This document shows, one piece after another, positions 40,083 through 54,489 of a DNA stretch of 64,000 nt. Location of the stretch: assembly GCA_033675545.1 (NCBI GenBank), contig JAWDGP010007375.1, forward strand, positions 20,001 through 84,000. Direction: 5' to 3'. Position 1 is the first letter of the stretch. Each line of letters starts with the position of its first letter. The position numbers and the translations under genes were made by a program. The stretch comes from Elysia crispata (Eukaryota; Mollusca; Gastropoda; Plakobranchidae). Under the pieces are notes generated by a model. It was not told the DNA's origin. It saw only the letters and a list, made by a program, of their open reading frames with translations, and made no database searches.

Positions 40083-42031
40083 CTAATTATCAAAAAATGG
40101 AAATTTTATGTGGTATTTCCCATCAGTTATTGTAATTTAAACTGTTGGATTTTCGAGCACATCAAAATGTTGAAATACTACTTTTGAACATGGAGTTCAC
40201 ACATTGGATCTAGATTTAGTTCCACAACAAAAACTTACGTCACGTTTATGAAAGTGTGTTCAAAATATTATGTGGCACTGAAAATGACTGATATAAAGAG
40301 TTTGCGAAACCGTTAAAACATGAGAGGTCCATTTCATGCTTCATAATTTATCATAAACCTTTTTAAAAATCCGTACAACATTCACCACTCTGGTTTAAAA
40401 CAAAATAATTAAAAACCGGTATGCCCTTTAAATGAGTATTTCATTCAAATGTTCAGTCTTGGTAATGCTTGAAACTTGAAGTTTATGAAGCAATGCTTGT
40501 TTGTCTATGTTTTCCTAATTTTTTTTTTTATTTTTTTTTCTTAATTTTATTTTTGTTTTTTGTTTTTGTTGTTGTTAATTTGTTATTTTTTGTAGTAGTG
40601 ACTGGTGAGTGGTGAGGTAAGAAAGGAGAAAACTCATTCACTTTGACAATTTGTTTTTCATTTTCACAATTAAACCACTCCTTTTCTCATACCTGCTATG
40701 TTTTTTTTTTCTTTTTCATATATCCATAAAGCCATCACACGCCATTTGTGTATAAAAGGTTAAAGCCGTGGTGGAGCGGAATCATGAGCTTTTAATTTGT
40801 TTTGGCTGCAATGGGGTTAAGATACAAGAAAAATGATCAACATGCTCTAAGTGTTGCAATATTATCTCAATCCTGTTAAATTTTACACCCCTTACCTTCC
40901 CCCACCCCCCCAATCATTCTTTCCATTAAGGGTATGTTATGTTATGTACGCTATGTTTCAAATTTCGCGTCCATCTCTCCTTTCCTTTCAAGAGAGACAT
41001 TATTTTCACATATTGAATGACAGCCATTTAACTTTAAGTCATCTACAACTTATTGACTTCTTTGAAACCTCTCTATCGTCAGAAGATCAACTATCATCCA
41101 TTGTTGTCAGTGTGAGGTCGCTTTATTTCAATCCTATAGGCGAATTGAGATTGTATTATCAAATGAAACAAAGTAACTCCTCAAATTGAAGAGGTTATAA
41201 TGTTGATAATTATAGCATTCTGAAATCTCCCTTAAATACAAGACAGAAGAAAATTTACTGCTGCTGGGCACCGGCATTGGAGAATTAGGGATAAAAGCAG
41301 TGATTGCATGAGGGCCAACAAATGCGTCGGGAAAAAAAAACAAACGAATCAAACAGTGGGTAAAACTGCTCAATCTACGAGCATGAAAAGATACTCTACA
41401 CGGAAATACGCTACAATATAATCGCAAACTGCTCGAAAAGGAAACACCAGGCAACAAGATTCAGAGACCTGCCAAAAATATGGGGTGTTCTAGGATAGAA
41501 CCCTGCAAAGATAACAGCTATGGACAGAAGGACTGTAAGATCATTATTTTGATAAAGATTTATATTCCCTAACTATGATGCTGTCAAAGAAATTGTTTAG
41601 CATTCAACTGACTTATAAATACTTACTGGATTGAACTCAATAATAACAATAATAAACAACTTTTTAAAAATTAATTTAGAAAATTCATACCTGTCCTGAT
41701 ATAAATTATAGATCAACATAAATTAGTGGATTTTTTGTTTTTTTTTATGCATCTCATTTCTGAATAACGGCATTATGTAGCTATGAATCTCCAGTTCTGT
41801 TGAATTTTAGCTCGAAAGGTGTTTCGTATTCTAAAATTTGTTCGTACCCAAACTCAATGTTATATTGCCAATATGTTATCACGAATATCAGATGAAAGGT
41901 TTGTACCATGTGTTAGTTATCGAAATAGCCAATCAAATTTAGATCTGGCAGTGCACCAAGTGTTCGACAGGGTCAACAGCCCGGTCGAAACTGATCCATT
42001 GGGTAGAAAATCTAAGCCATTATAAAGATAC
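40082..42031. other. Unassigned DNA
   Basis: No gene recognised. Frames of 112 codons (40851-41189, plus) and 107 codons (41134-41457, minus) have no assignable domain. T runs near 40520-40560. Confidence 0.45.
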
Positions 42032-42190
42032 GATGTAATTCAGTAATAGAGCACTCGGTTTTTTTTTCAATTAATGTCCAGCCACAGCCAGAGATGTGAA
42101 AGGAACGCACACCCTTGTAGAACGCTGTGGTAACACGGTACAGGTCAAAGCTAGAGATCGGAAATCCATTAGTGGGAACATGGGGCACCC
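42032..42190 (+). mobile_element. Possible SINE with tRNA-like A box
   Basis: TAATTCAGTAATAGAGCACT (42036-42055), followed by CGGTTT, closely resembles the D-arm/A-box region of tRNAs and of tRNA-derived SINEs (TAGCTCAGTGGTAGAGCxCTCGGTT). A poly-T run interrupts right after it and no B box follows at the expected distance, so at most a 5' fragment is present. The 3' limit is a guess. Confidence 0.35.
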
Positions 42191-43067
42191 ACCATATGAT
42201 TGAAGAAGTTTTTATCGCCAAAAGATGAGTTTGAATTGGGTAAAAATCCTTTCAGCTCGTCGGAGAAATGTCATTTGTTAATCTTAACAGCTGATGTAGC
42301 ACAACAAGATTGACATTTGTTGGTCGCGAACCACTCACTTTTTGCACCGATTCAAGCTCATAGAGGCTCAGTGTGAAGATTGTGCATGTAAATATTTTAA
42401 TATATCGGGCTGAAAGTTGATTCCTGCAGGGGGGAAAGAAAATATGCCCTCGAGCATTTAGTTTTTAAAAACTTTTTTTTTTAATCATATCAATTTTTGG
42501 GATAAATTTTGTCAACCCTCTTTGAGTGGAAGCCAATGCACTTTAGTATTTTCTTTCAAGATAGATAAGTAAAACCATTTTTTTTTTATTTTTACATTTT
42601 ATTTGAGGATATGAATGTCCGACAAAATAAAGAGTTGTTAAATTTAGAATTAGTTTTGAACATTCTAGTTTGTTAGATATGTTAGTTTCTGTATGTGTGT
42701 GTGTTTGTGTGAGCCAAGCTACTTAAATTGCTCTTGCTTCGTACCATATTTCAAGTCAGTAAAGAATTGTTTTTGAATTCTCATAGCTTATAGTTTTTTT
42801 GAAAGGTACTTTACAGTCATGTTTTCTTAAGTGTTGAACTTACCCTAAATGTTACTCTCACATAGTTGTAAATCTTAAGAGGAACAAATTCTTGTATCTT
42901 AAATCAAAGATTGATGGAGTCCGTTGCCAAATGAAATAAAGAAGAAATGTAAGGAGGTTGAATATGCTCAGAAACATATAATACCATGTACAAGATGATA
43001 AGGGAAGACAGGCAGAAGAAAGATAGATATATAGACAGACAGGTAGAAAAAGAGAGAGGGTAAGGGA

Positions 43068-43068
<1 letters not shown>
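42191..43068. other. Unassigned DNA
   Basis: No gene recognised. Confidence 0.5.
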
Positions 43069-43143
<75 letters not shown>

Positions 43144-43166
43144 AACACACACACACACACACACAC
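43069..43166. repeat. (GA)n-(GACA)n-(CA)n compound microsatellite
   Basis: GA units (43070-43118), GACA units (43119-43142), CA units (43145-43166). The mirror order of the (CA/GT)-(CTGT)-(CT) tract at the window start, read on the other strand. Confidence 0.97.
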
Positions 43167-46100
43167 GTAGACAGACAGACTCACAGACACATTGAAGACG
43201 TGGAGGTGATGGCGCTGAAGGTGCAGCAAAATACTTTAAAGAAATAAATGAGAGTAGTTACTGTGCAGATTAAGAAAATATAGATACTCAGAGAACGCAA
43301 CGCATCTAAGTAATTTTTCTTTTAATGTAAGACTTTCTTTTAGCAAAGTAGAAAACCATAAAAAAGTAACTTGATCTGTTTTACTTTGACATGTGAATCG
43401 TTTATTTTCTAGCATTGTCTTTCTCTTTTCCCCTGTGTCTTTTGATAATGTTCATGTTGTACCGGTATGCACAAGTCTTCTGTGATTTTACCGATTTCTC
43501 CTGCATTACAAAAATGTGCTTAAAATAATCGATCCTGTAAATCATGTTTATCAGTGTCCATCATTAGTTTTCGTTGTTTACAAATTCACGATTTAGCAAA
43601 GAAAAATTATGATCGGTTCTTATCATTCTGTAGCTTGTAACCGAATATAATTCAAAATATTATGTAACATTTTCATACTGCTAAATCACGCCATGTTCAA
43701 AGAGAATTCAGTCTCAACAGCTTGCGCCGAAGTTTTGCCACAGTCTGGGTCATCTCATAGGAATGAGGTATAATCATTCTTTTTTTAAATCAATAGCCGA
43801 CACGGATTGAAAGTTAAAGTGCCGCACGTTATGTTGTCCTTAAGAAAAATCGCAACACCGCCATTGCTTGTCGGGGTTAAAAACTAACTACGTCCACTGC
43901 CAGTACTGTTGATTCTGCAACGTAGTCTTGTGGGTATAGGTACCAGTACAACCCTTTTCACAAGAAAACAGGCGAATTTTCACTGAATCTTTGTCAAGAG
44001 AACTTCGATGGATCATGAACATCCAGTATATTTTCACGAAGCAGATTTTTTATGGCATTAAATGACAGCAGCTATGAAATCAATATTCTGTTACTTTGTC
44101 CATTTCGTATCATTTTGAGCTAAAAACAGGTTAAAAAAAAAAAAAATTAGACGTGCATCAATTGCGGAAAATCATATATGCCTATTAATTCGTACTTGCA
44201 TGATTTTGAGCGCTTAGAATGATCTACAAAACACTCTGAATTTTACAATAACATTGATTAATTATTCCTATTACAAAACGTATTGCCTTAGCACATCAAC
44301 GAAAGTCCGCGCAGTAACACAGTGTAAAGCTAAAAAATTTGCTGTAAATGTAAAAGACGAAAAACACAAACTAAAATAGATTATTTTACAAAAAGATTTA
44401 TCCATCAAAAAAGAAATAAAAACTAAAAACTGTATTTGGAAGAATACAAAAAAAATTTAAAGTGAAAACCTAGATTACAACTCCTTTTGAATTATCGAGT
44501 TTTCTGTTTTCAAAATTAAGTAGAGAATTTGAAACCTCTATTAGCGCACTTTATTTTGAAATTAATTAGGGCATTAAATCAAACTTCAATCTTGCTCGAC
44601 TAACATGTAAATCTCTTAAATTCAGGACCGATCCAGGCATAAATTTTCTTAGGTGACGTAACTATGTTCTGCAAAATATGTCTTTATGTTTGTTTGGGAA
44701 ATGAAAAAATGTAGAATGAAGCTTAAGTTTATTCTATTATCAGTACAAGGCGAGATTTTAGAAGATTTGCTGAGACTTGTTACTTTTTAGCAATAGCGTC
44801 TGCACAGTGGAATCAAATAAAAGTAAATCAAAATAATGTTATCGTTATTTCCTATTTAGCATTGTTTCGTTCTGCAATGGGCTACGTTGATTCATCACGC
44901 ATCGTTCATAATAATTATTAACAAAAGCTGGCTTGTCTGGTTTTATTTGTTTTTGTCTTAGCCCTGTGGTCAGCTGGTTAAGGTCTAACCCCCACATCAG
45001 TTCCTCTTCTTGCACTCTTGTCTTCTTTTGAGATGCGGAAGAGGTCGTCTTGCTTTTGTCTATGCCCACCGAAATAAGATACTCACAATGGCTTTTTAAT
45101 GTCCCACTTTTGGAGTAAATTCATTGCCCTTTCTTGTAGTTGTACTGGAAGGCGAGCAAAGATACAACACGACCAGCACCTTTTCTTATCCATTCATTTC
45201 CGCTATTATTTAAAGCTATGAGTTAAAATTTCCATCATAGTTATTGTAATGTTTTTCTTCCTTAATATACAAATAACTTTAACAGTATGAGATAAAAGAA
45301 AATCAGTCAATAAATTTTTTGAACACTATAAACGGCGCTCATAAAAATTATGGTGGTAATTATTCTATTTACTGTTGTGGAAAAAAGAGTTTCCGTAGTT
45401 TATTTTAGCTCCATGAGTTTCTCTCCTCAACGAATCATTTCTTGATCTTTCTTGTGACATCATCTGTGTCCAGGTAATGCAATTTACTTGGTGCTAAAGT
45501 AAAAGATAAACGGTCGTCAGGTCCTTATAGCTGCTGTCCTACACTTGCCTTTTGTGGCGGGCCGCCTGGACAGTGGGGCAGATTCCCCTCATCTGTATTG
45601 CATCATTGGGGTCAGTGGATTATTTTCTTTGGAGAAATGTATAGAGGCCGCGTTCTCCTGTCTGAAGTCCATATTACTCTTTGCTAGGCCCCTTTAATTT
45701 GATTAATTTTATAATTATTTGTTCGATGTTTTTCATGTCGCTTTCGTCAATAGCTTCGAATAGAAATAGGTGGGCCTCCTGCACAGCTGTTCCGCGCGTG
45801 AGAGATCACATTAGAGTTAAATGGATATTTAAATTTAAATCAAGAAACTTTACATTACGAGTCGATTTGATGCTCTGAAACTAGATAGATAATAAGTATA
45901 GACCATCCTCTTAAAATTCTGAAGGTATCCCATAGCCACGATTGTCGATATTTTGGTAGTTTGCCAAATGTTGTATCCGATGTATTTGTTTTCGGATCAA
46001 TTTCAATAATTCCGTGTTGTGTTAGTACACTATCTAGTGCTTCATTTCCTCCCACACCATCCCGATTCACATGAACGCTTACAAGTGCGCAACCGGCAGC

Positions 46101-46497
46101 CGCCCCTCTCAACATTTAGAACTAGACGCCCACCCAAATGTAAATGGTGTGAGTAGTATTATATTACAGAAGTGTTCATTTCACTGATTTATTATTAGCA
46201 GACTGAAGAACACTGGGTTTTTTTTTTCTTTTTTTAATGCTCTGAACGTAGTGAACCCCTGCATTGGCTCTTTGCGTCACAGGCAACCATATGGCGGCGC
46301 GTTCATTGCCAAAATATTGTTTGCGTTTTAAGTACCAAATCTTGTCTTATTTGGCAACCACTTAGACCACTAAATATTTTTCAAGCATACTTTAAGATGC
46401 CTATTGAGTGAATTTTAAGCATATTTTGTATTTTAAGTACAGAATATAAAGAAAAGCTGAAAATCTCAAACTCCCCACACTTTTTTCTCAATTGCTC
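43167..46497. other. Unassigned DNA
   Basis: 3.3 kb without a recognised gene. Frames at 44845-45069 (74 codons, minus) and 45855-46115 (86 codons, minus) have protein-like composition but no domain I can name. A GC-richer patch lies at about 45545-45600. Confidence 0.45.
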
Positions 46498-46836
<339 letters not shown>

Positions 46837-48900
46837 TTGCTTTTCTATTTTCAATTACTTTCTATGTCCGTCTCACTCTTTTTTCCGCTCCTTCTTTCGA
46901 ATTTTATCTACTTCTATAATTCTATATATCAGTTCTCTTTCACTTACCTCTTCCATTCATTCTGGAAAAGTCTGATTTTTATGTGTGTTTGGTTGGTTGG
47001 TTTTGGTTCCGTTTTTTTGTTGGTTTTTTTTTGTTGTTGTTGTTTGTTTCTTTCTTTGTTTTTTTTTTTAATCGTCACTCTGAACCTTGATTTTTCCTCA
47101 GGAATTTAAAAATAATCGCTCAACAGAAATGGCTTTTCCAACGGTGAAAACTGAACAAGTAGTGGAATAAGTCTTACATAATTCTGTATTGTTGATGCCG
47201 TTGATTCCTAAGAGTCTAACGGGGCATCTGTTCATGGTGTGGCTATCTAAATTAAACCATTTATTTTGAGACCTCATAGTGATCAATGCGAGATATGAAA
47301 GTACCCACAGTCGGAGAAATTAAGCTCTGTAAATTGAAAAGTTCTAGAACCTCTTAATGAGAGGCATATTATTACATAATACTATTATAATCCTGTAGGA
47401 TCACTCGTAGAACATAGATACCGGCTATGATATGTGTATCTTGTTGGCTATAAAGGTAAGCTTAGAACTGAAGAGACGCATTGTTGACAAAAGTAACATA
47501 GCGGATATTTTTGTTATCTTGAGATAATACAATTTTTTTTTCAAAATGCACGTTAAATATCATTTCTTCTTTTCTTTCAATCTTGTCAACTTTTCAAACA
47601 TTTTTTAAGACGTCTATCAAAATCAAGATGCTGAATTAGTGAAGATGAAAGTAAAGAAAGTTTGTTTCCAAACACGGTATTCAGGTGATGTGGTAAGTTC
47701 TTCTACGCAAATAAGGAATCCAAAGATTATGAAGTAGGTTTATTTATACAAGGAAAAAAAGATGAAAAGTAAATGATGTAGTAACCTAAGCCTAAAAAGG
47801 ATCGAAGGCGAAAAACTCAATAAATGTCACTTGCAAGTTACTAAGTTAGCACGAGAGATCTTCAAGTATAGCTGTTCTGCAGAAGAAATTTGGGTTATTG
47901 AAATATGAGATAGTAAACAATTTGTGGACAGTAGAAACAGAGATGCCTTTGTCCAAAGAAAACTCTCCAGGAGTAGATATCTTTGAAGATTATGCCCAAG
48001 TTTTAGTCAAAACATTTTCAGTCTGACGTGTCTCTGTATGTATCACTATCATTTCGAAATCGAATACATTGTGCCATGAATAATGTGGCTTCAAGAAAAT
48101 ATTTCCTTCCTTCATACATTCTGAGGTTTCAATTTTTCTTTTCATTCAAACCTTTTCCTATGCCAATCATTTATTGGGCAGGGTAGGGTACAATAAAGTT
48201 TTGGCATAAGAAAATATCTCGCAAAACCTGCTAAGTTTATAATATAAACGTTTTGAAGTAGGCGCTGATGTATAGAATTGCGTGTAGGACTTACTTGTTC
48301 ACCGCACAATTGCACTAAATCACCTCTTTCATCTTACATAATTGTATGAATTTTGACAGCTCCATAATATGAAGAACCGTCGCAAAAATATTAGTACCTG
48401 TACACAAATCGATAGGCTTTGAGACTAAAAGGTTGAAGTCTTCAGTTCTCTGTGAACTCTGGCACATCGCGCTTGCAGTCTATTATTTTCTCATACTTGT
48501 AGTATTTTCAGCCTCATTGTATTTCAGAGATTTTCGCAACTTTGCAGTCCTCAGTCTAAACTCATCAACCCCGGATTATCTGTCTTCACAATCAGGATTT
48601 TTTTTTTAAATATGATAGTGAAATAAATACCTTGAAGGTCTAGAGCAGTCGCTGCTAAGCTCCACCTAGTCATTTTTGCAAGAGCAAGAAGTTGAAAATA
48701 TACTTACAAAATACAATTTTCTTGCTGTATCGCACATGCATTAGCTTGTGAGTTGCGCTCAGTTGTTTGATTCTCTATACCCTGAGTAATTCTTAGTTTG
48801 TAGATTTCTTGGATCTTTCTTTAGATATATAGCCCTGCGAGAAAGATCAGAGAGATGTGTAGGCTCTTAAGTAAAATATTTTTGAATCTTAGTGGCTGTA
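46837..48900. other. Unassigned DNA
   Basis: No gene recognised; GTTG/T runs around 46985-47070. Confidence 0.45.
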
Positions 48901-49543
48901 TTAACATGAACTTTTCTCTCAGCATCAGCTGTGCAAATTTCGTTTTTTGAAAAGAGCGTTCAATGACAGCTGCCTTCACAGCTATCGAAAATTAGTTCAC
49001 TGCAAGCCTCAAAAGTCACCGCCATGAGCGTGGCACATTGTGGTTCCCATAGACTTCAATTTACATTAGTTTATTGGTTGAAAAAAAATATATACATTTA
49101 ATAGTAAACTGCTCTGCATTTTGAAACATGGCTGGAAAAGGAACTGAAATTTTGGGATCTGTTCAACAAAAATAATCAGATCTTAAAAGAGATCTCTTGT
49201 GCTATTTTTTTTTTTTTAACATGAACTTTGCTCTCAGCATCAGCTGTGCAAATTTCGTTTTTTGAAAAGAGCGTTCAATGACAGCTGCCTTCACAGCTAT
49301 CGAAAATTAGTTCACTGCAAGCCTCAAAAGTCACCGCCATGAGCGTGGCACATTGTGGTTCCCATAGACTTCAATTTACATTAGTTTATTGGTTGAAAAA
49401 AAATATATACATTTAATAGTAAACTGCTCTGCATTTTGAAACATGGCTGGAAAAGGAACTGAAATTTTGGGATCTGTTCAACAAAAATAATCAGATCTTA
49501 AAAGAGATCTCTTGTGCTATTTTTTTTTTTTTTTTTTTTTAAC
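48901..49543. repeat. 315-bp tandem duplication, nearly identical, with poly-T ends
   Basis: Copy 1 (48901-49215) and copy 2 (49216-49543) both open TTAACATGAACTTT and end CTCTTGTGCTA followed by poly-T. I see one substitution in about 300 aligned bases (CTTTTCTCTC versus CTTTGCTCTC), plus a longer poly-T in copy 2 (about 22 against about 14). The unit has no recognisable frame. It includes TTCCCATAGACTTCAATTTA, a phrase that recalls conserved parts of dispersed animal repeats, but I cannot name one. Poly-T at each 3' edge would be poly-A at the 5' edge on the other strand. Either a very recent tandem duplication or an assembly artefact. Confidence 0.96.
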
Positions 49544-51555
49544 AATTAGATTAATTATTTTCAGTTTAGTTAGTGGCTTTCAAATATATTTAACATTTCA
49601 ATAGTTTTTTTTTTTCTTTAGTTTCTTCAACTCCCAAGAGCAAAATTTAACTTGAAAACAGAATTGCACCATTTGTCTGCAGAACAGAAACATAAACCGC
49701 ATGTAATGGAGTCCGAAACGAGAGAGACATTTCGACCCACGAAGAAAATAACATGGAATCAACAGATCCTCCAATTTATTTCATTGCCTTTGAGTGCCCA
49801 TGCAATAAGAGGCGAGGTGCAAAAAACCTATGACTTGTCACGATCTCGCAGTGGCGAAAAAAGGGGAGGATCCAGGGAAAACAAAACATTCAGTTGATAA
49901 CATTTTATTTAATTCTTTCTCGAGACCGAAATCGGAAATTGTGACGTTGTTAAACATATAATTATGTAGGCATGCAGGATACAGCTCCTCTCTCTGAGGA
50001 CTCAGAGCTAAATGTAGATCGATGTAGGTTCTGAATTTTTGTTTCAAAACAGGGATATATTAAAAGATTATTTTATCGATGTCGATCCCTACACCAACTA
50101 TAAAGAATCTTGGCATATTGCGCTTTCCGTTTGATCAAGAATCAAATATCGAGGTCTTTTGTGATTTTCATTGTGAAATGCAAATGTGGAACGGAAATTT
50201 ACTGTTAGGTTATCTTTCATCCTGAAAGCCTGCTACATCACGTCCGATGGGTACATTGTAATATGACATAAACGCGTTCCTTTTCCTCAGGCTAACCTTC
50301 AACTTCAGATACTGCAAACTGTACACTGAACATGAAATTTTCTAGCCACTAAAAGAATAAAAATTACTAGGTTCTCAGATGATAAATGCTGGGCTAACAA
50401 AGAAATGAAATTCTTTTAAAGGAGAATAGAGAAAATGAAGATTGAAGAGAACATTATGGAAAACAAAATAAAAACGCATTGTGCGTGACTGTATCTTAAG
50501 CCTTGAAAGGAGATGCTTGAAGAGAAAGAGGAAGAACAAAAGCACAAACTAAAATAATGTATGCCTAAAGTGATGAACTCAAAATCGCTTGTTGCTCTGT
50601 AATGATTAGTTTTTAAAGGCCATACTTTGTAAATGAAAATCATTGATTTTTCCCTCTCTCACTCGATGGGTAAATTCTGTCAGGTGTAAAGAGATGATAA
50701 TTATAAAGGCTTTAAAAATAAATAAGCAGCAGCTGTCTTCGATGCACATGTTTTACAGTACCGGTATTTACAAAAATTGAAATGATCTTAGGCTTATGAA
50801 TATGATCTCATCCCAAGCCTTTTTGAATATCAAACCTGTTTGGTACACAACAACATGTGAACTAGTCTTGTCCCTACAATTACAGAAGCAGGTGAATCAC
50901 CTAATGCTTATTTCCTCATACATGTTGTAAAATTAACAAAAGTTGTTCTTTTATAGACTGTTGCATTTTGTTAAGTAATAAATATTAAGGCTGTTGCCGA
51001 AAGTGTATTTAATACTAAGACTTTTTCTTTCAAAATTATGCTGATGCATGTAATGATGTACTTACCAAGTCGCTCATGAGTTATACCAGGGCAGTGTATA
51101 ACAATGCAATGCAATTATAATATAATGTTTTTGTGTTGAGGAAGACCCAGCAACCCATAAAAATGATCACATAGTGTGTGGTGTATAAGGTGAAATAAAA
51201 CTGCATAAGAATTCGTAGTCTTTCTTTTTAGCTATTAATATATTATGAGCATACAGCCTTATCTTTAAAATCGCCCACATTGTTAGTTTCATTATCGAGC
51301 ATTCTAAATTATTGAAGTTTTCAATTCGTTATTTACAAGCCATAAATCTTTGCGCAGTGTGCAGCAGAATAATAAACAAACAGAATTACACATCGCCTCT
51401 TTGTCCAAAGTGTGGAATCCGAAAATGCGCCATTTCTTTTCGCCTGAAAATATTGTCAACGAATCCATGAAAGTCACAAGGTACATCTCAGATTTACAAG
51501 TATCGGCTATCTAGTTAATTTTGAAAGTGGATTCATGTATCAGAATTAATGAAGG

Positions 51556-51561
<6 letters not shown>
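49544..51561. other. Unassigned DNA
   Basis: No gene recognised. Frames of 81 codons (49652-49897, plus) and 75 codons (50416-50643, minus) are not assignable. Confidence 0.45.

Positions 51562-51648
<87 letters not shown>
51562..51648. repeat. (GA)n microsatellite
   Basis: About 40 GA units with one GAAA interruption near the end. Confidence 0.97.
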
Positions 51649-51650
<2 letters not shown>

Positions 51651-52479
51651 TTTTAATGTATTTTTTTTTTAATCCTTTAGACATAAATTATTAGTACGTT
51701 ACAATTAGATAAGGGAAGAACAAAGAAGGAGATACGGTACTTTTTAGTCTACGCTGCTGGGGTTAAATTCTTTAGATCTAGACCTAGATTCTAGTGATGT
51801 TTGTTTTACTTTTATCAGATCAACTCATCCTTTCTTTAATTTTAATAAATTATAAACGAAAATTAGTCTTGCTTTTACCATTATAATCGTGTTTAAAGTT
51901 CATATGTTTGTTGGGTTTTATTTTGTTTGTTTTTTCGTTAGAGACAAATGCATTGTTTATAAATTCATGTCCAGGTTTAACCAGAGCGACGAATTAATGT
52001 GTATGTTTTTCTGCCTCAAACTGTCGTGGGGGACGAGATTGGGTTGGGCACGCGTTTTCTGACGTACTATTTGAACATGTATTGGATTTGTGAATCAGTA
52101 TTTTAATTAATCACATGGGTGCATCTTATATCTGGTTATCTCCAAGCAGAGCGTACAATATTCAAGTACTGTCATTTGAGTGGTATCGATTACTAATAAT
52201 AATTTTCAGCGGCTCAGGAAGAGAGTAGTTAGATATCGATATGATTAAAATGTTGGCATCTAGATTTTTATTGTTTTTATTTGTCTGTTTTAACGTGGTG
52301 AAAGGGGCGCCAAAGCTGTAAAAAATTAAGTAAATGAGTAACTATAAATAAATAATAAATTTAAGTAAACGTGATTTAATGAACGTTAGATTTAGATTAA
52401 AAATAGCTCAAACAACTTTTAGGTTGTTAAATTTAAACTGATTTACATATAAATATTAACCTAAGTATTAAACATGCGG
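51649..52479. other. Unassigned DNA
   Basis: AGATCTAG words at about 51773-51795; otherwise nothing recognised. Confidence 0.5.
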
Positions 52480-52555
52480 CTAAATCTAGATCTAGATCTA
52501 GGTTAAATATGGATCCGCCACCCATAGGCCTATAATCTAGATCTAGATTCCAAGT
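52480..52555. repeat. Third AGATCTAG word cluster
   Basis: Two stretches of overlapping TCTAGA/AGATCT (about 52484-52503 and 52533-52548), the first with three units in tandem. Confidence 0.6.
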
Positions 52556-54430
52556 ACATTATATACAGTATATACCATGATTCCGTTAAACCTGTATTTT
52601 ATCGACTTTTTTGTGTTAAATACCTTATCGATAGTTACCGGAAACGCCGGAATCGTAAAAATACACCAGTATTATGCTGTTAGTATTCGATTCTAATTTT
52701 GTACGCTCTGCTTGGAGATAACCTTATATCTCATACATGTATTGAAAAACACCACCGATTTTTTTTCCTTAGTTTGAAAGTAGTTTGTCAAAATGACTAA
52801 AGGAAGAAAGAAAATCAAAAGAGAGATTTTTTTTTTTTCAATTTTGAGTAGCTGTTTATCCTTTGGACATAAGTTACCAGTATTAATTGGCTTCATGGAA
52901 GAGGGAAAAGAGATTCTCTCTTTTATAGTTATACGTGTACTTAGCTATTTAAATTTCCTAGACGTAGATCTAGCTGTTAGCAATGTTTCTTATACGTTTT
53001 TTTTTTTGTTTTTTTTTTCAGATCAGTTCTCACAGCAGCGAATCAATTGTTTACGTCCTTGGACAAACTTTTATAGCGGATAGATTGAGTCTCAGCACGG
53101 TTTTGTGATTTTTTTTTGTATGGGACTTGTGGAATACAATGTATACAGTAATTAACATGCGGTGTGCAATAGGCTCGCCGCCAAACAAGTGTGCTCTGTA
53201 CTTGGCTTTAGATACAATGTATGAACGATGTACGTATAAATTAAAGATGTGCAACACAGCTTGTCTCACTGCGATTTTCAGTCACTTCCATGTTATCTCA
53301 GTCAAGGTGTCAAATCGTTACAAAATTGAAAATAAATTGGTTTTGAAGAATAAATGATAGATTACCTTTGTAATTTGTAATTTAAAAAGGGCTTATTATA
53401 ATGTGGACTAAAACTACAAAGTAAAAACCTAAATTGTTACAAAAGAAGGCACGCAAATTGCAATAACTGGTAGTTTCTAGAGATCTATGGGCCAACAGTG
53501 TCGACGGCTGCGAGCAATATCGTTTGATTTTATTTTTCTGTGTTTTCATTTGTAGCGAGCGCACTATCTTAAAATCTGGAAACATGCTTGCCTCGTGCAA
53601 CTCGGCGAGGTTTGCTAATTTGGGGTGAGCAGTCAAATCTTACGTTTCCCTGAAAGCACTGAAGTGCTTCACGTTCAAATACATTTTGACGTTACATCAA
53701 AGTATGTAAAGAAAAATGGAAATAAAATAATAAAGAAAGAGCCACTATGATCATAGAGATGCAGCAGTTTGATTTCTATAATTTATAAAGTTCTACTAGA
53801 AGTAAAGGAAAAAGAAAGACTGAGAGAGCAGAAGAGGTTAAGAAAGAGAGAGAGAGAGATGATGGAGTAGAGAGACCCTGTGCAAGTCGAACTAAAACGA
53901 AACAAGAAAAGTGTATAAGATATATATTCAGTATAATATATGTGTGAGTATATACATAACATGGAAGCCTACATAAAAACAATGCTATCGCACCTATTCC
54001 AAACGACTCCCATGCCGTTGATATTCATAATTATGGATTTTTCCCTGCTTTTACATGCTGAAAACAGCACTACTTTATCAGAATTATGCGTCATTTTTAT
54101 CTATTTTACTGTTTGGTTTACATATGAATGAATAGTTATTACAAAATTTTCAAGTTGCTTCTTGATCAAAATTCTATTAGCGATTCAAAGTATATTATAC
54201 CTTAACTAAAAACTAGTGAAGGTTTTCATTTTTATTTTTTGCTACTAAATTGTCAGCTAATAACTTATCTAACTAATTTTACTGATAAGTTTAGGTTTTC
54301 AGAATTGTGCATCATTTTGACAATTTCTGTCAAAAACATCTTATAACATGCATTTCAAAGAATGTTTAAGTCGACTAAATTTGATTTCCAGTAACTGTCA
54401 ACTCACTAGATACGAATGATACACGCAAAA
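52556..54430. other. Unassigned AT-rich DNA
   Basis: No gene recognised. Short T runs and a GA-rich patch at about 53800-53870. This is the presumed intergenic space beyond the end of the Maf transcript. Confidence 0.45.
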
Positions 54431-54489
54431 AAATTGAGCCAAAAAAAACCCCAACAAAACAAAGGAGTAATTCCATCATGTTATTTATT
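54430..54489 (-). terminator. Candidate distal poly(A) signal and downstream element of the Maf gene
   Basis: On the minus strand AATAAA (54484-54489) is followed, about 20-50 nt on, by a strong GU/U-rich stretch (TTTGTTTTGTTGGGG then a T run; about 54432-54464). That is the arrangement expected around a metazoan cleavage site, here near 54460-54470. AATAAA is common in AT-rich DNA, and other copies lie closer to the coding frame (about 60383 and 57478). The U/GU-rich partner and the change in sequence texture here make this the best distal site. Confidence 0.45.

Noticed and set aside
41330-41470. Histone H3-tail-like reading (GKTAQSTSMKRYSTRK)
   Set aside because: Only vague similarity, with stops nearby and no globular H3 sequence.
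44845-45069. 74-codon minus-strand frame with protein-like composition
   Set aside because: No family recognised and no supporting splice or promoter context; left in an unassigned block.
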